Source: Phymatolithon calcareum
Lineage: Eukaryota > Rhodophyta > Florideophyceae > Hapalidiales
DNA: 64,000 nt
Assembly: GCA_977006965.1 (NCBI GenBank)
Contig: OZ345362.1
Coordinates: 1,302,001 to 1,366,000 of the forward strand
Direction of reading: 5' to 3'
Shown here: piece after piece, positions 21,780-32,026 of the stretch
Position numbering within the stretch: position 1 is the stretch's first letter
How the letters are laid out: every line of letters starts with the position of its first letter
The notes under the pieces: generated by a model
Databases searched by the model: none
What the model saw: only the letters and a program-made list of their open reading frames with translations
What the model was told of the DNA's origin: nothing
Made by a program: the position numbers and the translations under genes

Positions 21780-22224
21780 CTCTCTACACCGCACGAAAAA
21801 GTGTTCTCCCGTAGCGGTGCCTCCCTGCTTGCTCTGCAGATTCCTCTAATCCTACAAGAATTGGAGCAGAATTATCTTAACGTTTTGCAATTCTTCACCT
21901 TCAGAAGTGCGCGCTACCCAGGGGAGCTCACATGGCGCGCCTGGGCCGCAGGCTTGAACAATTCAAGGCAGGTACGTAGTGAAATAGACCAAACCAATGA
22001 GAAGCAAGAGTATGTTGCCAGCAATGAGATATGATAATTTCGTGGCACCATTTCATGTCACAGGACACGAGAAACGGCGCGCATGCTGCTTCCGAAGTCA
22101 CTGGGCACGCTCCGCAGTGCCGGTGGCAAACCACTTGAGTTCCCGATGATGCACCGTGGCGTGACGACGCGTTTTGTGCAAAAATGACGCATTTTGTGCA
22201 ATTTATCATTTTCAGGAGCGACCC

Positions 22225-23236
22225 AATGTGTAGTACGACACATTTCTATCATTTTCGCTACGGCGCGTTTCTCTCAGTCGGAGTAGTGCAGAGATCTGCC
22301 ACATGCTCTTCATCCATGGGTGATCAGAAAGATGCGCTACAGCTTAGAAGAGTAGATCCTCTTCCATGCTATGCAAGTACGTAATAATATTCTAGCTGGA
22401 TCTTGAGGAGCTTGAGAAGCGCACACTGATGCCGTTATGCCGAAGAGCAAGCAGAGGACCATCTCAGATCCGCGTGTCCTCCCCCATGTCAACACCAAGC
22501 CCAAACTTATTTCTGCACTCATTGAGCGCGGCCTCCCGCGACCATGCGGTTCTGCGTCCAGACGTCGAATAACCCCATCAGTTGAATAGGGTGAGTACTT
22601 CTACAGAGTGGCATACTTTACAAGTATATATCGAAACGTAACATGGTTAACACCTGTTAAGGTGATTAGCGAGCGCTCGCAACCCGATCCGAAAAGCGTG
22701 CGAAAAGCAGACATATGGGGATGCTGCAGAGCTCTTCGGGAGACTCTTCGGTCACGGAGCCGGCGGGCGTGCAGGGACATTCGGTACTTCATGGGTCCAT
22801 TTGCGATCCTTGGCTGCAGATGCCGTTTATGCAGCAGAATGCAAAATAGACGGATAATCAATCCCATTCTTACCGAACTTGTTTGCGGACCAGATGGAGA
22901 TAGACTGCTCTGCTTTTCAACGCCATGAGTAAAGGGAAAAGCGGAACTCACGAAAGAACACTCGAGAAGAGAAATCTTCGTGTATTCATTACAATGACAT
23001 AGTACTTATTTCGTCTAGCACCATAAAGCCTTCTCCGTGCAACGAATCTATGGATCTACCTATAATTTCTTCAATTTCCCCTCTCCCTTCGAGTGAACGT
23101 TTAAATAGTTTCCTGGAGTACTTTACAGCCCGCCTGATTAACCTTTGGAGTATTATACTGCTCCAAAACCCCTCGGTCTCCAGCGGCGTAATGTAATACT
23201 TGTACTCTTCAGCACCAAAGTGAGGGCCCATGTCGG
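22225..23236 (-). repeat. Middle block of the outer Harbinger-like element, deletion derivative
   Basis: On the minus strand 23236-22422 matches 11857-12662 of the longer copy, covering the 5' flank and the first half of the transposase. At 22419-22421 it jumps to sequence matching 15650-15840, the region beyond the MYB-like gene. About 3 kb is missing in between. The joint lies within a shared GC/GCTT, so microhomology repair is likely. The reading TAT at the position of the transposase stop in the sister copy comes from this block. Confidence 0.8.
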
Positions 23237-24669
23237 CGATTAGGGCGATTCAAATTCTGGCAAGGGCTGGCAACTAGGAATCAACCAATCAATGGTATAT
23301 ACACACATTAAAAATTTGAACTCAATATTAGAATCTGGCAGCCTGTTCTGCCAAAGAAACCAGCATGCGGCGTTCCACTCCTCTTCCACCCTGCATGAAG
23401 ACATGGTCCAGGAGGGACGTTCCGGGTCTGCAATTGTGGTCCATAGATGGCTTCGGACCTGTACGGAAGCATTGGTTTGCCTTCGGCTTTCGACGTCCAG
23501 GAATTTCGTGTATATACATTGAAAAGTTATACACAGACACGTTTGGATATTGAGTTTTTAGATCGTGTTTTGTATCCAAAAGGAACCACCAGATCATGTT
23601 TAGTGACGTTCTGGAAGATGCAAGCGCTGCCACACGTCGCATTTTCGGGCGTTTGATCCTGCCTTTCGTAAAATACCGACATTTGGAGTGTGACACGAAG
23701 CATATGATTCGCCGGAGAAATTGGAAGCCTTCCAGTCGCTAGAATTGACATCGCATGACGGTTACTCTCTGGCCATGACAGGGGGCTATGTTCTTCGCTT
23801 CGGGTCGATGCTCTACTGTGTTCAATTCGAAAAGTACCAACGTTTTCCATGGACAGAACAGTGCCGTCGCGCTCAGTGACGTATTGTGATCAAGTTAATA
23901 ATGCGGCACTGACGAGTGCGTCTTTATTTCTCCTTAAAGTTGATCTCTTTTTCCATTTTATTTTCGCTTCGTGAACACCCACACCGCTCCACGGCACGAC
24001 GAAGCAGTCTATTCACCACTCTGGGAGAGCATGGCGTTTTCCTTTGTTGACGCATGCGTACTAGATTAGGTTCACAATTCTAGACGCCAAGTTCCGAATT
24101 CGATAACAAAGCACATTACGGTACCGAGCAACTTCTAAAGGGGTACTGAATCGCAAATTGTAATTCTGAAATGCTCAAAATGCAGTTTTAAACTCTCCAC
24201 TAAGCCTTAAGGGGCAGAATTTTTCGAAGCTTATGTCGGTACTGCCAAATTCGTCTGCACGCAGAACTTCTTTCCAGCGATCTCCTACATGGACTTCTCT
24301 TTGGCAGTCGAACACAGCTCGAAAGTGTCGTATGAGTTGGGTTTTGCAATTGACCTCAACAGAGCGTCTCTGACTCTGAGCGGAATCTGAAGGCAACCGT
24401 TCCAAGCTATTGCGTTCGCAAAGAGCTTCATTACGTTGACCATCCTTGGCCAGCTCCCCCATGCCATTCATGTGCTTTCGTATAAATTTTTTTATGACGG
24501 TTCAATTCTTGTCGGAGTTTCACATTCCATGGCATGAAGTCTACTTCTTGCGTTCGGTGTTAGATATATGGTGCAGACTACAAGCGAATCATGTCGGTTC
24601 TTGCAAGCTCCCTGATATTTCCAGTTCGAAAGCTAATGGCATGTAATTATCTTGGCTTGTACTTCTTTG
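23237..24669. other. Left non-coding part of the KDZ element
   Basis: It lies downstream of the protease gene. It has no supported gene. Frames at 23328-23696 and 24175-24471 (minus, 98 codons) have no recognised motif. Confidence 0.4.
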
Positions 24670-26421
24670 CTAATGTGTCGGTGGATCAATCTGAATTTGA
24701 ACGTTGAGAAGACTGTCGTAAATTTGCCTACGAAAAAGGGGAATGTCTTTCGCCGAGTATCCCGGATTCACCTCTCCGATAGATACAAAATATGCGTTCA
24801 TGCAGAGAAAGACTCCACAGTCATAGCTGCTGTCCTGCAATGGAGAGTAGCGCACTTTTGGGTGCATCTCCACTCTCCATCCGTCTGGCCAATCTGGTAG
24901 AGATATAAGTTCATAGATGGAACTCACCCAATACTCTAACTTTCCGATGTCGTTTCTCGTAAATGCGTTGGCCCCCGGAAGAGAATCATGCACAGAAATA
25001 GTCTTCGTTTCCTTGTACAGAGCTGCAAGACCCCAATGATGGCACCCGTCACTGTGAAGAGGAATGATAACCACTTTGCATTCGTCCATTTCCTTCCGTT
25101 TGAGCCACCGGGCTACTCGTATTCCCCCGCACGGATCCGTCAGAAGTATTTTGTAGAGAAATGTGTTGAGGACTACGACCGTTTTGCAATGTAACATCGA
25201 ACAAAACGCATTGACAACATTGTCGTTGAGCTCTCCTGGGACACCAATACCAAGCAAAGCGTCAACATCATCTTGTATGAGTGAAATCCCGTTCATGACA
25301 GAGACAGGAACTCGCGATTTTGGACTGGCGGGTGGATCGATCATGTCTTTGTCATCGTTGGAGTCCTTACTGTCCGCACTGCTATTCTTCTTCTCAAGCA
25401 TTCCATCCTTGTAGTCTGAATTTGGCATTCCGGATGAAATCAACCTATGTTCCGCTCCATCGACATGAGCCTTATTATCTTCGGGCGGTTCGAAGATGCC
25501 ATCTCTTCGCTTTGCATCGATGGAAATTTCGGCCGGAAAAGGACCAAGAAATCGGCTGTATTTTCGTAAAATACTTAATACCAGTGCACTGGTTCCTGGC
25601 TCATGAACGAGCCAAAGAGTAAGAATCACCCGACAAACTGTGCTGCCGGATTTTGTTCTAGTTAGACGTCTGTGAGGAAGAGTTTTGTCAGTGACGTGGA
25701 CAACGTTCTCATGTCGTTTCCCGTACAGTAGTGCAGTGGAATGGAAAAGCCACGGAGGCGTCCACTTACTGTACCCCAGTGCTCCGGGTGCATTGGCTGC
25801 GCTATGTAGCTCAACAAAGAAATCGCGATAAAGCTTCTGAAAATCCGAAGGAGATATAGTTGCCATTTCTTTGTACAGCGAGTAGGGGCATTTCAGGTCG
25901 TGAGCAGATCGCGATTTTCCAGACATCTCCCTTTTGTCAAACGGGAACCAATCTGGGACAGTCACAATAGAGCTCTTGTCTTGTGTAGAAAAGTCGGTCG
26001 AAAAGTACGCTCCGGAAATCACAGCGGCAGTTGAGAACGTTTCCGACACAAGGTTTGACATTAGCGACGATCCAGTGGCAGAAGATCCAGTTGCATAAAC
26101 GATTGTCGGTGAGAAGAGTGAAATAGTGGCCAGGTCTACTCTGCAGCCGCCACTTGAGCTTTCGAGATCCTCCATATCTAGCGGAGCTTCCAGAAATACG
26201 TGGACGCGGGAAGATGACCCGATCTTGAATTGCAACATAGCAGCAGCATCTTGAAGCTTCCTCAATTCATGTCGCATGCTCGACAGGCTTCTCGATGCAG
26301 CACAAGCGTTGTCCAGCATTTGCGCTGTAAGGGATAGGCTTTCGGCACATTTCTCAGAAACCGAAGAGAAGAGATCGATACATTTCGCGAGATCTTGGTC
26401 TTCTCTCGGACCAGAGCTCAT
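24670..26421 (-). CDS. Ulp1/SENP-type SUMO protease carried by the KDZ element, 583 aa
   Basis: The ATG at 26421 opens an intact 583-codon frame. The N-terminal 80 residues are helical with heptad-like spacing (coiled coil). The middle is Ser-rich with an acidic/Lys patch (SADSKDSNDDKDMIDPPASP). The C-terminal 170 residues are a C48 (Ulp1) peptidase: HHWGLAALY gives His462, ISVHDSL gives Asp479, SPLQDSSYDCGVFLCMNA gives Gln529 (oxyanion hole) and Cys535, so the catalytic site is complete. Ulp1 proteases remove or mature SUMO-like modifiers. In Zisupton transposons a Ulp1 domain is usually part of the transposase, whereas here it is a separate gene about 1.4 kb downstream in the same orientation. 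It may let the element escape SUMO-based silencing (inference). Confidence 0.85.
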   Translation of the reverse strand: MSSGPREDQDLAKCIDLFSSVSEKCAESLSLTAQMLDNACAASRSLSSMRHELRKLQDAAAMLQFKIGSSSRVHVFLEAPLDMEDLESSSGGCRVDLATISLFSPTIVYATGSSATGSSLMSNLVSETFSTAAVISGAYFSTDFSTQDKSSIVTVPDWFPFDKREMSGKSRSAHDLKCPYSLYKEMATISPSDFQKLYRDFFVELHSAANAPGALGYSKWTPPWLFHSTALLYGKRHENVVHVTDKTLPHRRLTRTKSGSTVCRVILTLWLVHEPGTSALVLSILRKYSRFLGPFPAEISIDAKRRDGIFEPPEDNKAHVDGAEHRLISSGMPNSDYKDGMLEKKNSSADSKDSNDDKDMIDPPASPKSRVPVSVMNGISLIQDDVDALLGIGVPGELNDNVVNAFCSMLHCKTVVVLNTFLYKILLTDPCGGIRVARWLKRKEMDECKVVIIPLHSDGCHHWGLAALYKETKTISVHDSLPGANAFTRNDIGKLEYWVSSIYELISLPDWPDGWRVEMHPKVRYSPLQDSSYDCGVFLCMNAYFVSIGEVNPGYSAKDIPLFRRQIYDSLLNVQIQIDPPTH

Positions 26422-27865
26422 AGCAGTGCTTGCTTCGTTTTCAAACGTGGAATCAATAAGACTTGTGGTCTCGGGATTCCGGCTCTTTCCGTTTCTTGTG
26501 TCACCGGCTGCGCGCCATGAGAATCGGCGGCCTTCGCATCAATGCAGCATAAATACATCGAAAACGGGTGCGATCGCACCTCACGTCTCATTAACTGTGC
26601 AATTCTGTGCATTAACCGACCCCAAAAACCATTTCGTGCTGTAATCCACCCTAAAACAAGAAATGTAAATCAAATTGACATGCAAATTGGCATATGTGCA
26701 GAAATTCGCACAAAGAGTATGAAAGGAATGCACGCTGCATCAGGTTTGCCTGTTTTTCGCGATTTCTATGAAAAGAACATCTCCGTCGACTATACTGTGC
26801 AAAAAGCGGTACATGGGACGAATCAGAGTTGCTATCGTTCCTTTCACTTTAAAATTCTAATAATTTATTGAATAAAATACGTTTTCATATCACACGTTGA
26901 AGGAGATCATCTAGAAATAGCTCAACTCAAACCGTTTGTGAAGATTGCAATTGTGCAAGCTCATTGAGCTCGCACAGTATAGCCGCTTTCATATGGTAAT
27001 TGAAATCAGGCCAAGCTCCGTGCTGGATTTGGAACCTAGAAAATCTTCTGTTTTAGGAAATATATGAGTCATACTTCAGTCATGTCTTGACAACAATAAT
27101 GTTTGATCATCTCTGCCAGTAAGCAGTCTGATGATGTCAGGGAGACGGTGGCACCATTCACCAATATTTCACATAGATGGGTCTTAGCTTGCGCGTAGCA
27201 TGCTACAATGGATTGTTCGGGAGGTTTAGTTTTCCCAGTAAGGTAACCACCTCTGCAATGGGAACGATGCTGACGTCTCGGAGCTCGAGCTATGGTGAAA
27301 CAGGTATTCATTCTAAAAAGTAGAAGAAAATTTTCGGACCATCTACACGCTCAAACAATGTAGCTTTCCTAGTGTACGACTTGAAAAACCACTTCGTATT
27401 GCCAGTTTTTGGCGTCTACTGTTTCTGAAACGACCACGCGTCCTTTAGTATCCTCCACGAGATTATGCATGAGGATGCCAAGCTATTAAAATTGATCAGA
27501 AAGTCATCACGAAACTGATAGGTATTCTGATTATCGCCGGCGAGCGTCTCAGGTCTGAAAAGATGATATCCCGGGAAATTTCCTCGTCTGATCTGATACT
27601 TTGAAATCTTCATATATCTTCACGTACAATGATCGCTCACAGAATATTACCCAAGATTGTGGTACATGAGATAGAACTGGTACACGGTCTTCGGAATGCC
27701 CAGATATGGGGTATGTGGCGCGCCGGAAGCCATACATAGGCAATGTAATGAATACCAGGTCGAATGACGCACCAATCGTGTACAATTCGAAGCACTACAG
27801 AATACGAGACACTGGCAAAAACGGCCGCATCACGTAATGATTGCCAATGTGTTCGTTTATTTGTC
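26422..27865. other. Spacer between the two KDZ-element genes
   Basis: There is no supported gene in 1.44 kb. It should hold the promoter of the protease gene near 26422 and the 3' end of the transposase gene near 27865. It is moderately AT-rich and lacks repeats I could identify. Confidence 0.4.
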
Positions 27866-30800
27866 TTAATTGCCATCTGAACCACCTGCAGTTGCGCAGC
27901 GATGGCACGAACATGCTAAGATGCCGTTTCCGAACGCTATCAGGTTAGTGTCCTCTATGTCTGCCGCATCTGATTCGTCCCTGTAAAGCGCCTTTAGATT
28001 CATAAACGCCGCTTTTGCCGTGACAAACGGCATGAGATTTGATCCTTGCAAAAACCTAATATGACTTCTAGAGTTTGCCCACCGCGCATTTAGAGATTCC
28101 GCACCGGAAGTTCGAAGATTATCCAGAGACGAAAAAGTTGCTGGGTCAAAAGATGAAGAACAAGCATGCGACTTGAAATGGAACCGGTCAACGCACAGAT
28201 TCATGTCCTTCAAAACCCACGGACATCTCAGCATAATGGACTTAGACAGGTTACAAGCATTGTCGTAAAAGACGGCTTTTGGAAGTGTTTGGAAGCGCGT
28301 AATTAGTGCTGAGAGTGCAGTGGATAAGCTCTCGCATGAATCCATGATTGAAACGCCTAAAATTTTGGGATGAGCACATACGCATTGTACGGTGAACAAT
28401 CCAGGAGAGTGAGACATAGAATTTCGGTAGTTTTTCGTGCATTCGTCTCTTGATACTTCTGGGTGAGCATTAGAATTGAGAAAATGGACTCTGGGTCTAC
28501 ACTGTGGTCGCCCAGGATAAAGTTCGCCGGTCATCACCGGTGTATCCGTTGCAGAAGCGCCCAATACTTCACCAATGAATGAATTCCCATTACTATGGTT
28601 AGCACGATACAGAGCTGAGGCCGTAGATCTTTCCTTCTGGAACTTGGTATCAAATGATTTATAGGCTTCAACGGCTTCATCGATGACGCATGCCACGGCG
28701 AGCGATATCTCTCTTAGATGAGCATTGCTTTCCCTTCCCATGGCTTCCATGAGCGCAAGCGCAAATCCAGAAGCGGTGGCGGAAACATCTTCTGCTCGGT
28801 TCGCGGATGATTCAACGTCAAATCGACACTCTTTGCACGGCTGCCCTTCGTGCGAACACTCAAATACTGAAGCCAGTCGCTCGGCCAGAACCATATGCAT
28901 TTTAACACTTTCCTTCCTATGCATTATGCTTGCCGGAAGAGAGTCTGTCAGAAAGCATCGCAGAAAATCACTGGATGCACGTCGCAAGCGCTCAGTTGGT
29001 AGACGGTGACGAAATATTATAAAGATACCATCATCTTTGCCAGCAGGCGCTTGGTCACTGTTACATCTGTCGCTATCTCTGTCGTCCACAAATGAAGACG
29101 GTACTTGTGCATGCATGTTCCTCACATCAACGGAATTCGTTCGGAACGCATCGGTCTTTGCACGTTTATGACTGCACTGAATATATTCTCGGGTGCTAAG
29201 AACTTCGTACGCCGCACGCAAGTACTCTGAAACAGCGAATGGTTCGCGCTGCATATCATCGTTGAAGAAAAACAATTCAATGATGTCAGAGATGTATTCG
29301 TCTTCTCCACGATATCTTGCACACAGTTTCAGCTTGAAGACTGGTGAGTCGGTGGTTACCAGCGTTTGTTTTGTGAACGCCTTAATAAATCTTCGGTATT
29401 GCGCTTCCTGAAGTAAAAACCGAACCACAGAGACGTTTCTCGGACTGGGAATCCCAATGGATGGCCTAGTGAATTTTGGCAGATCCCCTAGAATTCCGGT
29501 GGCTGTTCCGTCCATAACCACTCCTTTCATCCTACCACCTTCCTCGCAGATATTGCAGGTGAAAATTTGGGAAAGCCCTTGGTCGTCCTCAGGGAAGAGT
29601 GTCTTGAGAAATTCCGAGAAACAGAAATTTGCCGCTCTTCTGTTAGTTCTGATTTCCCGACCGATCCTTACCTGAGAAACGCTGCTGGACTGGGCAAATC
29701 CTTGTGATGCGAAGTATGCATCCCGGAATGTTTGCCCAAGCGATGCAACTTGAAACAGCCAGTAGTCGAGTAGCTCTCTGGTGTAAACGGCACACTTACT
29801 TGCGGAAAAGCAAGCGATATCCAATCCGTCAAAAAAATTCATTTCGAAACAGTGGCCACAAACAAAGTCTGTCACACACGCATCGAAGGTTCCGTGTACA
29901 AAGGTGTGAACTAGAACCTTCCGGTACGACCGTTTGAAAGCCATGCTGGTGTCATCGATTGAGCCGGACATTCTGCAATGCTTGCAAACAACAATTTCGT
30001 CCCGGAGTGAAACCATTTCTCGTCTCTCTCGGCAGATCCAGAAACGATTGTTGAGTTCCTTTGTGCGAGATAGGTCACTTTGCCACGGAAGCCATCGACG
30101 CTTTCTCCACGATACGTACACAATTTCGGAAGTCAGCGGCGCAATCGTGGAGTTGTTGCTGATTTCGTTTTCGCCGTCCGATTCCCCGAGTACATCCCTT
30201 CCCAGGGTTTTGACAGTGGTACCATATCCAAGATGAAGAAGCTCTTTACGACATTCGAGAACAGCTCGTTCATGCTCACAAACTCCGCGCTTTGTCGGAC
30301 TCCGCCTACATTTTTGACACTGCATGCGATGCAAAATATCCTTTTTAGAGTTACGTGAGCTGCACTGTTCGAGTACAGGAACGTACATAACTCTACAGGA
30401 GCCAGCACATCGTTCGAGGAAACAAATCCAGTACACAGATATGACGCCGGGGTCCGCAATGCATGGTAGAGTACTCCATTTATCGGTTGGGAAGTCGCTT
30501 TGATGTGAATAATGTGGGACAGACTTGACGGGAATATCTTCTTGGCTTAGAATCGCATGTACACCCGCTAATATCAGCTCGCTTTCAAAGCAAAACATTG
30601 TGTGAACGCACGATTTTGTCGAAGAATCTCGCCAGCAGGAACATGAAGCTTGGGCAAGAGGATGAGTCTTCGTTTCCGCAGATCTTGTGAAACCAACGCA
30701 AACGGCAATCCTGGGATGCTCTTGTGATGGAACAAGAACGGCCACTGATATTGAATCGCGAAAGCTGCACGGTAGCATACACGCCACGGAAACATGTCTC

Positions 30801-31192
30801 CCCCAGGAAAAAGAGTTGAGAACATGGTGAGCCTCCTCAGGTAAGCTGCGGGCAATCTTTGACAGTAGGCTTCGCAGCAAGGTGGCAACAGTGTTTTCAA
30901 AGTATTTTCCATATATAGCTGGGGCTGAGATGGCAAGATTTTCAATAGGTAGCTCATCCAACTTGCTTTGCCCTTTCTGGACCCCTTTTTTGTCGTGTCT
31001 GTCGAAATCGAACCCAGCGGCTGACGATCGCGAATGTATTGCAGTCGAATTTACATGGTCTCGTAACACAGAATACCCGTTAAAATGCATGGTCGATCCG
31101 TCCGGTTTATTCCTGAAAAATGAACAGGATTTCGGAAGAAAGCTCGCTCTTTGTCGATAGCTTAGATTGGCGGAGTTGGAAATTCTTGACAC
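27866..31192 (-). CDS. KDZ transposase, about 1.1 kb aa, SWIM and DDE motifs
   Basis: The frame is open from about 31228 to 27866. The first in-frame ATG is at 31090, so the true N-terminus may lie in an upstream exon (a coding-looking frame at about 31202-31455 is offset). Numbering from 31192, a SWIM zinc finger is at Cys184, Cys186, Cys195, His197. Cys-rich clusters follow at 292-314 (CQKCRRSPTKRGVC) and 403-448. The catalytic set is CNIC...MKGVVMDGTATG (Asp561), KAVFYDNACNLSKS (Asp977) and RTSGAESLNARW (Glu1032), with DRFHFKSHAC between them. This pattern is the KDZ transposase hallmark. There is no stop over 3.3 kb, so it may be functional. It mobilises the surrounding element. Confidence 0.85.
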   Translation of the reverse strand: MSRISNSANLSYRQRASFLPKSCSFFRNKPDGSTMHFNGYSVLRDHVNSTAIHSRSSAAGFDFDRHDKKGVQKGQSKLDELPIENLAISAPAIYGKYFENTVATLLRSLLSKIARSLPEEAHHVLNSFSWGRHVSVACMLPCSFRDSISVAVLVPSQEHPRIAVCVGFTRSAETKTHPLAQASCSCWRDSSTKSCVHTMFCFESELILAGVHAILSQEDIPVKSVPHYSHQSDFPTDKWSTLPCIADPGVISVYWICFLERCAGSCRVMYVPVLEQCSSRNSKKDILHRMQCQKCRRSPTKRGVCEHERAVLECRKELLHLGYGTTVKTLGRDVLGESDGENEISNNSTIAPLTSEIVYVSWRKRRWLPWQSDLSRTKELNNRFWICRERREMVSLRDEIVVCKHCRMSGSIDDTSMAFKRSYRKVLVHTFVHGTFDACVTDFVCGHCFEMNFFDGLDIACFSASKCAVYTRELLDYWLFQVASLGQTFRDAYFASQGFAQSSSVSQVRIGREIRTNRRAANFCFSEFLKTLFPEDDQGLSQIFTCNICEEGGRMKGVVMDGTATGILGDLPKFTRPSIGIPSPRNVSVVRFLLQEAQYRRFIKAFTKQTLVTTDSPVFKLKLCARYRGEDEYISDIIELFFFNDDMQREPFAVSEYLRAAYEVLSTREYIQCSHKRAKTDAFRTNSVDVRNMHAQVPSSFVDDRDSDRCNSDQAPAGKDDGIFIIFRHRLPTERLRRASSDFLRCFLTDSLPASIMHRKESVKMHMVLAERLASVFECSHEGQPCKECRFDVESSANRAEDVSATASGFALALMEAMGRESNAHLREISLAVACVIDEAVEAYKSFDTKFQKERSTASALYRANHSNGNSFIGEVLGASATDTPVMTGELYPGRPQCRPRVHFLNSNAHPEVSRDECTKNYRNSMSHSPGLFTVQCVCAHPKILGVSIMDSCESLSTALSALITRFQTLPKAVFYDNACNLSKSIMLRCPWVLKDMNLCVDRFHFKSHACSSSFDPATFSSLDNLRTSGAESLNARWANSRSHIRFLQGSNLMPFVTAKAAFMNLKALYRDESDAADIEDTNLIAFGNGILACSCHRCATAGGSDGN

Positions 31193-31228
31193 AAAGAGGC
31201 TGTCTGGACCAATGATAACCCTTGCACT

Positions 31229-32026
31229 TCATCTCTTCCGCACTTCGCTAGCATCTGCGACAGACGTGTCGAAAAAATCGTGTCGTACTCCAGGATGGAA
31301 TCAGTGCATTGCGCATCGTCAAATTCAACGTTTTGAACATTCATCCTTCGACTAAGCGCCCATGTGACCTGACCATTCCCACTGCGCAGTGGATAGTAAT
31401 AGGATACGCGCTTTGCTTCCAGTTCCATTTCTGACCAGGAGTTTGAGCCGATCAATAAGTTTGTGAAGGAAACGATTGATGGGAGATGGTGCTCGTGCCG
31501 AGAGTGATGAATGTATCCTCATACTGTATCCCCCACTGGATTCTATTTTGCCCATATCATACGGCAGTTCTCGTTAGAGTTTGGAATTCTTGGAAATGCG
31601 CTAACTCTAAGTAAAAATTATTCGTCGGCTTTCGTGCGGCTCCAAAAATGAGCCCAAACTGATTCTGAATTCCTGTATTGAACCGTATGTATCCGATTTT
31701 CAGAAAGGAGATACAAGCTTGAAGTACATTTCTACCATTGGTGTACAGTCTCTGTATGTTGCACTGAGCCAAAAAGGGAAACCTTCGATCAAGGACCGCC
31801 TGTATGTGAATCGCTCTAATTCAAACGGACCTGGGACCTATATTCCCGCACATTGACCCTCTCGGCTCTGTGCTGCAATTGGTTCGATTCGATTGCAGAC
31901 CGTTCCACGTAACTGTTCCAACTGCCAGTTTCTCTATTTGTGACATACATTTCCATGAACCACTGCATCAAATACGCCTTGGTTTCCCGTTTTCCAGCGT
32001 CGGCCAGAAACCTTACTCGCCCTGTC
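31229..32026. other. Right end of KDZ element, possible first transposase exon
   Basis: A minus-strand frame at about 31162-31455 looks coding (mixed, with no low complexity) and overlaps the start of the transposase frame in another phase. I could not find a clean GT-AG pair that joins them. The last ~150 bp carry the right terminal sequence (GACAGGGCGAGTAAGG read inward). Confidence 0.4.

Larger units (their letters stand above)
15932..22148 (+). mobile_element. Plavaka-like (CMC group) DNA transposon, complete
   Basis: Inverted ends begin CATCGGGAACTCAAGT on both sides and stay similar for 51 bp (about 40 matches). AT flanks each side (15930-15931, 22149-22150). The unfilled target is present once at 11534-11565 on the other strand, where the Harbinger-like end reads through without interruption, so the 2-bp duplication is read directly. 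Length is 6217 bp. GC-rich repeats resembling TGCCGAGGTCACGTG lie inside the left end (about 15950-16190), like subterminal transposase sites. Two divergent genes fill it: the transposase (plus) and a spliced second gene (minus). Confidence 0.82.
11637..22224 (+). mobile_element. Harbinger-like element with transposase and MYB-like genes
   Basis: The ends are GGGTCACTCCTGAAAATGAT at 11637 and its near-complement ending GGAGCGACCC at 22224, both continuing with AAATTGCA. AAT flanks each side (11634-11636 and 22225-22227), a 3-bp target duplication as expected for PIF/Harbinger. Without the Plavaka-like insertion at 15932-22148 it measures about 4.37 kb. It carries a plus-strand DDE transposase and a convergent minus-strand MYB/SANT-like gene, the standard two-gene Harbinger set. 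The insertion target is the outer Harbinger-like copy. Confidence 0.82.
23237..32026 (-). mobile_element. KDZ (Kyakuja-Dileera-Zisupton) DNA transposon with Ulp1 gene
   Basis: The 8.8-kb element is flanked by CCCATGTCGG at 23227-23236 and 32027-32036. The uninterrupted target occurs once at about 11851-11860 in the sister Harbinger-like copy, which proves insertion and duplication. Zisupton-type elements are known, from memory, for 8-bp duplications. With 8 bp (CATGTCGG) the two ends align around AGGGCGA at equal distance and then TTCTGGC, so TIRs are short and imperfect. Two large minus-strand genes are present: a KDZ transposase and a Ulp1-type protease. The rest is non-coding. Confidence 0.82.

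Noticed and set aside
22149-22227. Independent MITE made of the GCAATTTATCATTTTC repeat
   Set aside because: The same word occurs at 11484, 11647, 22199 and 32205 because all are ends of Harbinger-like copies. The nesting model explains every case.
31162-31455. First exon of the KDZ transposase
   Set aside because: Coding-like, but no GT-AG pair joining it in phase was found, so it is left as a possibility only.
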